64,000 nucleotides of DNA, taken from the NCBI RefSeq assembly GCF_040115645.1, contig NC_089547.1, forward strand, positions 1,736,001 to 1,800,000, in the 5' to 3' direction. This DNA comes from Euwallacea fornicatus (taxonomy: Eukaryota; Arthropoda; Insecta; Coleoptera; Curculionidae). The notes beneath the pieces are model-generated. The model was given only the letters and a program-made list of their open reading frames with translations. It did no database searches and had not been told where the DNA came from. This document shows, in pieces, positions 24,746-35,528 of this stretch; the first letter of the stretch is position 1; every line of letters begins with the position of its first letter. The translations under genes were made by a program, and so were the position numbers.

Positions 24746-26019
24746 GATAGTAGTTCGATGTAGCAATAAGAGATATTTTTGTTGTAGAGAGCAATATACG
24801 ATTATCGGCAGGCACTACCTTTGCCCGGGAAGTTTGGTTAGGGGCCGGTTTTTCCCCGATTCTCCCTCTATTCTGCTTCTTTACAAAAAATTATTTCAAC
24901 AAAAGATGGTTAAAATTTACACGATTTTGCGTAATACTGGCAATAATGAACTGTGAAAATTGAACGAAATGCAAGAATTTGCGAAATTCATTCTATACTT
25001 AGCGAAGCGTTTTCGTTTACGTGCCTGGTGGTACGCAAATTTTCTGCAGTGTTGCCTTAAAGTTACGTGGCTCTTAACCATCCTTTTCTTAAGGTGCCTG
25101 CTTGGGAAACAGGCATTAGAAAATTAATTTTATGGGTCACAGACCCGTGACTAGTAATGCTACGTTTCAGTATCATGAATTTCATGCTTGTGCCGTACGA
25201 ATTAATCGGCCAAAGAAGTCTAATTTTCCGAAGCAAAAAGCATCTAATAAAGCAATAAACGCAGGACAAAACGCACAAACCGCCCATTTCCTCGAAATAA
25301 CTACCAAAAATTAGTGACCATTGTTCGTCTATCCGGGGGGCCTTCCATGGCACATAAACAGCCTTAAATTAGGTTCGACTCTATCATTAAATAGGCTCAG
25401 TTTAGTTCTAGAAAGTATAATTAGAGGCCATATATCGAGGTTGGATCAAATAAAACGTTTTGTAATGGAAGTTTTTGCGGTTGGCAGGAAATCGTGGTTT
25501 TTATGTGACAAATGCGAACGCACGGTGTGTTCAGTTAACTCGCAAAAAAAGGACCAAATTTCATTTAGGTTTTGACCATTTTTGGCATACAATGAAATAA
25601 TGTTTCTATGGAAATTGTTGTAATTCAGAGCTGCCTCCGCGACTTTGTTTTCCTTTGTTCCGCTTTATTTATACAGTGTGTTCATTTGAAAATTTCCAAC
25701 CTCGAATATCGTAAAAATGGAAATACATATAAAAGAACTGGGTTAGGTGGTCTTTCATGTTGCGAGGGAGAACACTTTTGACATTTCCTGTGTAAACTTA
25801 ATTTTCACCGCTTGCCACCCCGCTACCCCGACTTGAAAATTTTAAATGGCACCCTCCACCGAGTTACATCTCATAATAAAGGTAATTAAAAGTACGAAAT
25901 ATCGGAATTTCCAGTTATCGCTTATTTTTCTTTAAACGCATCTAAGGCTAATTTTTTTACTATATATTACTAATGTTTTCTCCTACGGCCAAAAATGCAA
26001 AATTCGGTCGTCAATAGTT
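24746..26019. other. Intergenic, possible left part of a Tc1-like element
   Basis: No intact gene. From about 25677 (GTGTGTTCATTTGAAAATTT) the sequence has the look of a transposon end, and the Tc1-like C-terminal relic follows at 26020-26314, but the matching right end was not found. Confidence 0.35.
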
Positions 26020-26314
26020 TTCCACCACATACATCTCAAGCGTTACAATGGAATTTTTAGAGAACAACACCGTCTATGTGTTACCATAGCCAGAACAATC
26101 TCCCGATCGGAACCCTATTGAGCGCATCTGGAACATGTTTCAGAGAGGATTTGTTCGTATGGATAGGCCAAGAGATGGTAGAAGAACTCTTTCTTCAGAA
26201 CTTCAAGAGACATGGAATGAGATACCCCAACCCCACATCGAAGACCTCGTTCTAAGCACGTCAAGACGATGCCTAGCAGTTTTAAATAATCGAGGAGGGC
26301 ATACAAGTCATTGA
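26020..26314 (+). pseudogene. Tc1-like transposase C-terminal relic
   Basis: The plus strand reads MEFLENNTVYVLP, a stop (TAG where the family has Trp), then PEQSPDRNPIERIWNMFQRG. This is the D-W-P-x-x-S-P-D-L-N-P-I-E block of Tc1-like transposases with its final acidic residue. It continues as LQETWNEIPQPHIEDLVLS, SRRCLAVLNNRGGHTSH and a TGA at 26312-26314, a nearly complete family C terminus (usual form MRRRCQAVIxARGGHT). Upstream, PPHTSQ near 26022 fits the N-A-x-x-H-T block in a shifted frame. The HTH domain was not found. Confidence 0.85.
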
Positions 26315-26857
26315 GCTTTCGGTATTTGTTTTGGTGAATCAAAATTTAAATCTGAGAAAATTCTTTTGTTATGTGCGTTTTTATACAATTTCAATGTTTC
26401 ATGTGTTTTTTTTTTAAATTGCATTTTTTTGCAATTTGTGGTTTTAATGTCGCCGAAATTCAATTTTACATATCTATAATGAAAAACGTAGGATTGAAAA
26501 TTATATGTAATTTACTAGCATGGTTGTAAAATATTCTTAAATATTGCGGTTGTGCGTATATCTTGATATTCGGTATAATGAAACTACATTGGAAAATTAT
26601 CATCTCTTTGGCAATCTATAAATATAACAAAATAACGCACGTGTTTGTGCTTAGTAGTTCAAGGTTTCCTATTTCGAAATGCGTAAAATATGCGTATCCA
26701 AATATTTGCTTTCAAACTTATCAAGATTTGATGGATTCATCGGCCAGTAAAGGAATTGTTGTGCATAAAGATAAAAATAATATCGGCTTGGAGAAAACCA
26801 GTTTCAGCTTTCAATAAAACTAAGTCACAAGCCCATAAAGTCTGAGTTAGAAACGTA

Positions 26858-27474
26858 TACAGGGTGTTTTCTAACTACGTGTAAAAAATTTAAAGGTGTA
26901 ATCCTCGACTGATTTTGAGTCAAAAATATCTAATAAACATATGTCCGCAAATGCCTTGTTTCCAAGATACAGGGTGTTGACTGAAAGACGTTGAAAAAGG
27001 TTTTAAAGCTTTTTAAAAGTTCGGTGGTTGGGAGCTTGGTGGTTTGGAAACCTTTCCATGTAAATGCGCCTCGCTGCCAAACACTTGCCATCAGCAAGGC
27101 CGTAAACAAAAACCATATTGGCCATTTCTTGATTAGTGTAATTAGGCATTTGAAAAATTGTCAAAACTGAGGCATAATCTGATTTTTGGGACATAGAACT
27201 AAATTCTTTCACTTTAGAGAGTAAAACGCCAAAATAACACTGACTATCTTGTTTATAGTAGTGGAAGTAGCAAAAAAAACTAACAATAAACAAGTTAGTA
27301 AATACCACCAAACCTTTAGAAACCTTTAAAACCTTTTTCAACGTCTTTCAGTCAACACCCTGTATCTTGGAAACAAGGCATTTGCGGACATATGTTTATT
27401 AGACATTTTTCACTCAAAATCAGTCAAGGATTACGCCTTTAAATTTTTTACATGTAGTTAGGAAACACCCTGTA
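26858..27474. mobile_element. 617-bp foldback element carrying a DUF4817-type fragment
   Basis: Left arm from 26858 (TACAGGGTGTTTTC) to about 27008 and right arm about 27322-27474 (ending GAAAACACCCTGTA-like) are near-identical inverted copies of about 150 bp. TA flanks both ends (26856-26857 and 27475-27476). Inside each arm the terminal motif recurs exactly 110 bp from the end (26968 and 27364). The centre encodes on the minus strand only the N-terminal DNA-binding part of a transposase. The high arm identity suggests a younger copy than its neighbours. Confidence 0.9.
27006..27149 (-). pseudogene. DUF4817-like N-terminal transposase fragment
   Basis: From an ATG at 27149 the minus strand reads MPNYTNQEMANMVFVYGLAD then GKCLAARRIYMERFPNHQAP and NHRTFKKL. 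This resembles the DUF4817 helix-turn-helix found at the N terminus of insect mariner-related proteins (Y-T-N-x-E-x-A-D-M-x-F-x-Y-G, then A-R-x-Y-x-x-R-F-P-N-R, H-x-T-F). The open frame then runs straight into the right-to-left inverted arm and stops at 27003, so the catalytic domain is entirely missing. Whether this DNA-binding piece is ever expressed is unknown. Confidence 0.75.
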
Positions 27475-28257
27475 TAAGCGGATGCTCATATGAATGTTAT
27501 GAGCGCTTCTTCATAGACCTCCCAATCGGATTTTTTTAGCAACTGCCATTTATTTTAAATGGAAAAAAGTGTCAAATTTAAACTCGTTCAGAAGTTTAAA
27601 TTTTGAATTTAGCCCTTTTGGATCTTTTCTGCATCAGCCCTTCTTGAATAAAAACGAAGAACGAACATTCTAGGAAATTGCCTCACTATTACGCTCGCAC
27701 TTTCGAGCATCAAGGTCGAAATTATAAAAACATAATAAGTCGATGATAATGTTGAAAATAGACAGATTTTTTTAAAAATAAATTCGTTTCAACAAGTGTA
27801 TTCGTTTGTTCAGGTAAACTCGAAAGTGTGGAAAGTGAAAACACTGAAATTGTGATAACATCATACTTTTTCAAGCGTTTTGCTGACTGCAAAGTTCTGT
27901 ACAATGAACAGTGTATTTTTTTGTTTTCGAGCACTCCGAGGCAATTGAGGGAATTGTAGAAACAAGGAAGTTGCGGTAAATAGGGAGATTCAATTGAAGA
28001 GGCCCGCAAATGAAATTCTGCTCAGTGAAATTTTTCTCGCACACGCAATTTTTCATTAGTCGACGTTGTTTCTTTTACAAATTTGTATATTTAAAATCAG
28101 GACGCCACGAGATTTTTAAAACTGATAAAATTATTGAGGACACAACTCTCGTGAAATTTAAATTCTCGTTATGAGCGTCACTGAGCTTTAACTGCGAAAT
28201 TTTTCTTTAAATAATAACAATTTTTCTCGAAAAAGGACAGCACTGATGCACTAACTA
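27475..28257. other. Spacer between two foldback elements
   Basis: Nothing recognisable; short AT-rich frames on the minus strand only. Confidence 0.4.
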
Positions 28258-29668
28258 TACAGGGTGGGCCACGAGTAACGTTTCGGAATTTCATGACAAA
28301 GCCAAGAGATTTTTTAACTGTTTCTTTTTTGAGGTGTATACAGACTAACTAGAGCTACATTTTAAAATTATTTTCAAAGTATACAGAGTGTCCCAAACAC
28401 ATGTAATCGATCAAAGTTGCATTTTTTTAAATCGGATCCCCTGTATATTGTATAATTTTTGAACTCGACCATTAAAATAAAATTAAGTTGTATTAAGGTT
28501 TATGGTATCTAACTAGCAGTTTTTGAAATAAGTCAGTTTTTATCAAGATGCAAGATAATTTTCAACACCCGATCTCTCATCCCATATTTAAGTTTTTAAA
28601 ACAAAATTTTAATAGGAAGCCATCAAGGGACCAAATTTTGTACTGTAAGTTTCAAAAAGTCGGCGAATTGTACAGAGTGATCTAAAAATCTAAAAAGCTA
28701 GATCACCTGACCTTACCCCCATGGATTATTTTTTATGGGGGTATGTAAAAAATGAAGTTTATAAGATTCCTCCTACCACGACTGATGATATGAAATAAGA
28801 ATTAGAAATGTTTTTACCTCTATAACGCCACAAATGTTAGAAAATGTCGGAAAATCTTTTGAAGAAACAATCAAAATATGCATAGAAGAAAATTGTCATC
28901 ATGTAGAACATCTGATATAATTTTTTTTAATTATACTTAGTTTTCAGCTTTTTGTTAATATTGTTAATATCGTAATATACAAATATACGCAAGTAAATAA
29001 TTAAATTGCATGAATATCTTAGCAATTTCATATGGCACAATGTTAAAATTGGGGATTTAGATATTTTTATAAAAATGCATGTTTTTAACGAAAATGAGTA
29101 GAGCTAGGTATAGGGAATCCTAATGATATTCGATAGATAAGTAAATTCGGCATCTAACAGTAACACAACATACCGGGTGTCCCATTTAAATTAAACAAGT
29201 TATTACCAGTTAAAAGTTGAACGAATTTGGCGCTATTTTTAGAACACCCTATACAATTTGCCGACTTTTTGAAACTTACAGTACAAAATTTGGTCCCTTG
29301 ATAGCTTCCTATTAAAATTTTGTTTTAAAAACTTAAATATGGGATGAGAGATTGGGTGTTGAAAATTATCTTGCATCTTGACAAAAACTGAATTATTTCA
29401 AAAACTGCTAGAGTTAGATACCATAAACCTCAATACAACTTAATTTTATTTTAATGGTCGAGTTCAAAAATTATACAATATACAGGGGATCCCATTTAAA
29501 AAAATGCAACTTTGATCAATTACATTTGTTTGGGACACTCTGTATACTTTGAAAATAATTTTAAAATGTAGCTCTAGTTAGTCTGTATACACCTCAAAAA
29601 AGAAACAGTTCAAAAATCTCTTGGCTTTGTCATGAAATTCCGAGGCGTTACTCGTGGCCCACCCTGTA
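28258..29668. mobile_element. 1.41-kb foldback element with roughly 430-bp arms
   Basis: The left arm (28258 to about 28693) and right arm (about 29235-29668) are inverted copies with very few differences. Outer ends read TACAGGGTGGGCC and GGCCCACCCTGTA, flanked by TA at 28256-28257 and 29669-29670. The terminal-type motif TACAGAGTG recurs inside the left arm at 28382 (124 bp in) and at 28671 (the inner end of the arm). The roughly 540-bp centre carries a transposase catalytic tail (28700-28920) and a CCGGGTGTCCCATTTAAA box at about 29173, itself like an element end, so this may be a rearranged or nested structure. Confidence 0.9.
28700..28920 (+). pseudogene. DDE transposase catalytic-tail fragment inside foldback element
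   Basis: The plus strand reads RSPDLTPMDYFLWGYVKNEV then YKIPPTTTDDMK and a stop, and in a shifted frame TPQMLENVGKSFEETIKICI and EENCHHVEHLI ending at TAA 28918-28920. The first block carries the last catalytic aspartate of mariner-related enzymes; the second matches their C-terminal helices. At least one frameshift and one stop disable it. The DNA-binding and most of the catalytic domain are missing. Confidence 0.8.
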
Positions 29669-30895
29669 TAGCACTTGTGAAAAGTATCGCAACACGTTCG
29701 TAATTTCATAAACCCTATATTTAAAAAAACTCCTTAAATACACATAATTTGACAATCTGTTTCTATTTCAGTTTGAGGGAAAGTGAAAATATGACAACAA
29801 GACGTAGAAATTCCAAATCGTCTTCGGTGTAGCGAATTTTTTAGGTGTGAAATATTTTGGTTTCCATAGAAGTCATTTTGTACAGTAAGACTATTCAAAA
29901 AATGGATCGTTTATCTGGGAAGCAAAGAATTGAAATTTAAATTTTTTTGAGGTATAGAGATCGCAAAGGAAGTAATAACGAGGTGTGTCTCATATTTAAT
30001 GAGAAGTGTCCAGACCGACCTTTTGATTGAAGCGTTGTTTGTCAGATTAATAAAAAATTTCAACAAACTGGAAGTGTGAAAACTGTTCCAAAATGTGAAA
30101 AACGATCTCGAAGTGCAACCGGTGGCCATAAAGAACTAGACAGCCTTTTATCTGTCGATGAATATCCCATACAGTCTACCAGTTAACTTGTCGATAAATT
30201 TTATGTATTATCTGTAAAATCAGTAAGCGATATTTTAAAATGAGAAAAAATTCATCCTTAGGGAACCTCCCTTGCCCAAGAGTAGACGATTGAATATTTT
30301 CATCAAATTTTACTTGGGAAATTAATCGGTAAAAGAGGCGTAACAGAACGGCTGCCACAATCTCCAGATCTTACGCCCCTCGATTTTTTTTCTGGGGTGA
30401 TTAAAAGGTAGCATTTTCAAAAACGGACTACAAAGTTTAATTTATTTACGTCTTAGAATTTAAACAGAAGCAACACTGGATATTTGCACTAAAGAGTTTG
30501 AGGAACTACTGCATCATTGCCAAATTGTTACTGGAGCAAATTTAAGCATTTATTGTAGGAATCTCAATTTTGTTTGATGTAAGTGTGACTTACTTTATTT
30601 TGTATCTAGTAATTTTATTTTCGAAGGCAAATATAGACCCATTTTTAATTCTGATTATATAGTTGCAACCTTTATTGAATTACCTTTCATTTGATATACT
30701 ACAATGGGTACCTTCCCATTTGAAAATAAAAGGTTAGTATGGGTAGCTGGATAAGAGTGAAAAACTTGAACATCAAAAGTAATGCACTAAATGCTTTTTC
30801 TAAAATAAATTAAAAAAATAAATCAATAATCATTTCTTCAAAATATCAGGTTTATGAAAGTCATAAATGTGTTACAATATTTCTTGCAGGCGCTA
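29669..30895 (+). mobile_element. Mariner-related element, copy A, with long terminal inverted repeats
   Basis: The left end AGCACTTGTGAAAAGTATCG (29670 on) and the right end read on the minus strand (AGCGCCTGCAAGAAATATTG from 30893) continue as an inverted pair for at least 50 bp, including CATAAACC and ATATTT. TA is present at both outer edges. It contains a decayed transposase gene (29902-30558). Its left edge shares the TA at 29669-29670 with the right edge of the foldback element before it, so the two insertions abut exactly. A homologous copy B lies at 32705-33856. Confidence 0.8.
29902..30558 (+). pseudogene. Mariner-related transposase relic (copy A)
   Basis: Starts MDRLSGKQRIEI followed by a stop. 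A DNA-binding segment then reads YLNEKCPDRPFD, a stop where copy B has Arg, and SVVCQINKKFQQTGSVKTV. The catalytic-tail block TEWLPQSPDLTPLDFFFWG lies near 30345-30400 and the tail ends near IVTGANLS at about 30545. Several stops and frameshifts are present and the middle is shortened. The same blocks occur in copy B, so the two can be aligned. Confidence 0.8.
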
Positions 30896-32704
30896 TATAT
30901 CCTGTCTACGAACTAGACGTATTTCGTTAAAGTCCAATTTCCATTTCTAGATCCATTTAATAAGTGGACTGCAAACACGCCAATTTTGTTGGGTGAAATT
31001 TACATGGCAAAAGATAATTTGAGAGGGAATTAAACTGCACCAAAAGGGCTACTTGGAAAAAGTTCTTCGGGGAGCTGGATGTTGTTTGGGAATTCGCTAG
31101 GCTTGCCGAATTTCTAAACTCCCTAACCATAAAAAATGAACTTTGAACCGATTACGAATCCTTGAAGACCCTATAAAGGGATAGGGTACTAAAGAGATAT
31201 ATTATTTCTTTATAAATCCGACGTACACACCCTCGGCAGGGATGTACGTAGGTGATGCCTCGGTTTTCTATATTTTGGTCCATCCAAGAAATTTTGCCGG
31301 TTTCTGCACAGGAAACACTTAAAGGGCAAAGAAGCTGAACATTTTCCTGCTTTACTCATTCAATTCAATGCGACACTCTTAGCCTTTATTACGCTTGAGA
31401 ATGCGACATAAACACCCGGGATGCAGCAAACAACTCGAGTAAATGCAAAAATAAAAAAAATTTGCCGTCTCCACGGAAACCCAGAGAATTTCCGGAAACT
31501 GCTTGTTAGGCCACCTGTCGCTTTTCCGAGCAGCTCAAAAAGTGATCTTTCCAGTGCTGTATCCAAAATGGTGATAGAAGTCAAACAACGGGGCCATTCT
31601 GACTAGAAATATGGCGTAAAAGCTAAAAATTTCGTAAAATTTCGATGCTTCTCACGCTTTCTCTTTGAGACCGATTTCAATCTCTTGTCTTCAGTTCTTT
31701 CTGTCAGCTTCCGATGTTTCTCAACCCTCCAAGTTTCGTCGAGATTAATCGATATCTGCTACCTGTATCGCGTCTTAACCGAAAGAAATGACTTATTTCG
31801 AGATTGCTACGCCACTGCTCTGGCCTCCCTCATCGGGTCGGTTTCACACGGACATCGCAAGAAATCCCAAACATTTCTCTTTCGAATGAGCTCTTGCGAC
31901 ATCTCGTTGCTCAAAGAGACCGGCAATTGTGCCCGTTAATTGAGTAAAAAACATGCCAATTTTTAGTCAGTTACTACTACCTGTTACCAAACGCTTTTCG
32001 CGTTTAATTAACAAGGGTGAATAGAAGGGTCATGTGACACGAAAGCGAAGTTTGGATCAAAGCCGATACGAAACATTCTTTTTTTTACAGTATAGTTTTT
32101 ACGAGCAGTAATACCTAAACTAATTCTTATTCATTCGACCACAATTAAATACTGAATATAAATGTGATGTGTTATTGGTTGGTTTCGTATCTCACACATT
32201 AAATTTAAGGAGGCCAATCGCATCTCGAAATGAACTCTACATCCGTTCACCTGAGTAGAATCACATATATACCCTTTCAATAGGGTATGTGCTAAACAGC
32301 CGAAGTAGAATTTTTATACTGTTGGGTGAGCATATAATGAAGGTTATCATCCCCTATGGAGGAGTTCGTGCAACGAGCGAAGTAAGCGGAGCAATTCTCC
32401 TGAGGGGGTCATTATCTGTAAGTGCTATACGGTACTTTGTCCATGGCTTCGTACTCAAAGAAAATTTATTAAAAACCCCTTTTAAATAACTCTCCGGGGG
32501 ACTCTAGGTATTTTGTATTTATTAGGAAGGGAGTGTATTCTGAGAAAAAATGCTATCCAGAGTGAATGGCGACCTCATTATTCACACTTGGCGGCATTTA
32601 TGGCTCTACGTATTAATAGGTCTTATATGTATGTACAAACAGATATGAAGTTCCTATAGTTTCTTCTCATAGAGTCGTAAACAAAAACTATTTTAAGCTC
32701 ATGA
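30896..32704. other. Intergenic, no gene seen
   Basis: The region 31240-31940 is GC-richer than average and has frames on both strands (31360-31584 minus, 31421-31606 plus, 31685-31939 plus), but none resembles a family and no coherent splice pattern was found. It could contain exon or regulatory sequence that I cannot recognise. Confidence 0.4.
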
Positions 32705-33856
32705 GGAGCTTGTAAAAAGTATTGCAACACGTTTATAATTTTTATAAACCCGATATTTAAAAAAATGCTTATTTACGTATAATTTTATTTAAAAAAAACA
32801 TTTAATGCAATATTTTCGATATTCAAAATTTTCATCCTTATCCAACTACTCCTACTAAAAGGTCCTCGTTGCAGTATATCAAGTGAAAGATAATTCCATA
32901 GGGTATACAACAGTATAACCAGAACAAAAATTGGATCTACAGTTTCTTAAAAAATATATATATAGCAAAATCCATATCCTAAGGGGTTAAAAGTTTTAAT
33001 CTTAGCTTCCAGATAAACAATTTATTCTCATTTCACTTTGAAACAGGCTGGAAAAATAACACTAAGACGTAAAAATTCCAAATCGTCTTCAATGTAAACC
33101 ATTTTTTAGATATAAAATATTTTGATTTTCATAGAATTTCTTAGCACTTGAATTCAGTTGTTAGGCATCTACCATAGTTAGAATATCAAAAACATGGGTC
33201 CTTATCAGAGAACTAAAGAATAGAAATTTTAATTGTTTTGGGGTGTGAAGGCCGTAAAAAAATTTACAAAGAGGTGTATATCATATTTAGTGAGAAATAT
33301 CCAGACCGACCTATTGATAGAAGGGTAGTTTGTCAGACTAATGAACATTTCCAACAAACTGGAAGTACGAAAACTATTCTGAAAGATGGAAGGCCTCGAA
33401 CAGCAATTGACGACGATAGATGGGGCACCAGTAGCTAATAATATTTGGTCCTAACAAAATAGTGCATTACCACATTATGCTGTGACTGTGAGAGAATATC
33501 TTGATGAGATTTTCCCTAGAAAAAAGATCAGTAGAAGAATGGCCTCCACGATCTGCAGATCTTACACCCCTTGATTTTTTTGCATGGTCACTTAAAAGGC
33601 TCCGTTTAGAAATTATAGATAATTTACATATTAGAATTCAAACAGAATTAGAATTAACAATAGAAGCAACACTAGATAATTGCATAAAAGATTTCGAGGA
33701 ACGCCCGAGTCATTGCCAAATTGTTACTGGAGCCCAATTTGAACATTTATTATAGAAATTTCAATTTTGATTTATATAATAGCGAGTTATTTCACATCTA
33801 ATAATGTGATTTTTTAACAAAACTTTCGTTCTGAGTGTACTTTTTATAAGCGCTAT
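32705..33856 (+). mobile_element. Mariner-related element, copy B
   Basis: The left end (AGCTTGTAAAAAGTATTGCA from 32708) and the right end read on the minus strand (AGCGCTTATAAAAAGTACAC from 33854) form an inverted pair. The left 80 bp match copy A (CAACACG, ATAAACC, ATATTTAAAAAAA), and the internal transposase relic is the same family. The two copies differ enough to be old. Outer edges are approximate. Confidence 0.75.
33194..33755 (+). pseudogene. Mariner-related transposase relic (copy B)
   Basis: From ATG 33194 a short frame soon hits a stop, then CEGRKKIYKEVYIIFSEKYP DRPIDRRVVC and FQQTGSTKTI form the N-terminal helix-turn-helix region, ending in the GRPRTA linker. The central catalytic region is deleted. 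Near 33455-33520 QQNSALPHYAVTVREYLDEI corresponds to the family's Q-Q-D-G-A-P-P-H-Y block, with the catalytic Asp replaced by Asn. Then EEWPPRSADLTPLDFFAWS carries the last catalytic Asp, and the protein ends IVTGAQFEHLL at a TAG (33753-33755). It is about 187 codons instead of roughly 330-350, so inactive. Confidence 0.85.
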
Positions 33857-35528
33857 TTACTTGTAATAACATCTTCTCCAGGCGATGTAATGGAATTTAT
33901 TTGAAACGCACGACTAACAGACCCAATTGCAGCGAAAAATTAACTGTTTTCGTCGGTCCCGTTTTCTGGATAGCTTCTGGACACGGCATCGTCCCATAAC
34001 CAAAAGTGGTAAACAGTCTTAAATTCTTTTGCCGATAGCGATCGGACCGGAATTCCCTCGCAAAATATTGCACTTTCCAGGTTTAAAAGCCCTAATTTTT
34101 CAATCCGATATGAAGCAGAGCTGACCTCAATTCTTCCAAAGTCTTTTCGCAACTGCCACGTGTAAATAGCAGCCTTGTATTAGCAGTGCATTTTTAATCC
34201 TGGAAATGACCGTTAAGAGTGTATTATTAGTTCCTCTTGTAGCGGTTCGTGAAAAAAAGCCATTAGTTGCCATAATCGGGTAGTTCCACTAAAATGAATA
34301 TTCATAGGGCCTTAGCGGGTTGTTAATGCCTTTCAGATAGCATCGGGGACCCTAAAATTACTCTGCCATTAATTCTTTCTAGAGTAATAATATTCAGTAC
34401 TAACACGAATGCCGAAATCCTAGGCGTCAACACTTGTTTGACCTATCGGAGGATGCCGATAATAACGTTTAAATATTCACACAAGTAGTATAATACTTTT
34501 TACGGTTTGTATACAAAGATTAAACATTGAACTGCGTCATACAGTTTTACAGCTCGCTTATCTCCTTTGGGTGGATTCGTTGTAAAATGGAACAGCGATT
34601 TCGATGTTGCATTTCGCCAGCGTAGTCTCGATCGGTGGGTCCGGTCCTGCATAATAATTGTTTATTCATTCGAACATGAGCGAGGTCCAAAGTGGCAAAA
34701 AATGCCGCTACTGGATCCACCATCCGAAGTCTCAATTTCCATGCCAAGACGATTATTAAAGATATACGGTACGAGGGGAATATGAGAGTTCGGGGCTGGA
34801 TTTTGGCAACCGCAACGAAAACAGAACATAAAAAAAATTACGGATTGTTTTATATGATCTGATGTAGGTCCAAAACAAATAAGCTGCGACCGATTTATGT
34901 GTTATCCAAGGTCGAGTTTTGATGCAAAAAAGATTCTTGGAAATGTTGGCCCAGTCGCAGGAACGGATGAGCATGTCCGATTTATGAGCTCATGAATTCA
35001 CCGATATCGCGTCGGCCTTTTTGATGGTTGTTACGGCGGTTCAATTTTCTTTGCAAATGACAAAAATTATGTAAAATTGAGCCCTTAAAAGTCGTCGACA
35101 AGTACTCCAAAATTGAATCGAAAACGATCAAAACTTTGGTTCAGTTGAAAATCAAATCAAAAATCGTTCTCTACTGATTTGATACCGGTGCCTCTTAAAG
35201 ATTCCGACTTGTCAAGGTTTTTTCTTCATGGCCAGCAGTAGTTTGCAGCTATTGTAACGCTCATACATAATCATACAGAGTATTGGGGAAAACCTTGAAA
35301 GTGATTTAAATCTACATTCTGCGCCATTTTTAGGGAAATAATATTTTTATTATATATTTGAAATGAAATGAATGTTCATTGAAAATTTTAATATTTTCAA
35401 TAAAAATTTATGGTATTCGTCGGGTCTCACACATGAACAAATTAATATTTCAATTCAAGACGTCAACGACTTTTGTTGCCTCTGGACCCATCGGCTGAGA
35501 GTCATTCCTAGTATTAAAATTGCTTCTA
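33857..35528. other. Intergenic, no gene seen
   Basis: Short frames on both strands only. A slightly GC-richer patch at 34560-34790 has overlapping frames on both strands with no family resemblance. Confidence 0.4.
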
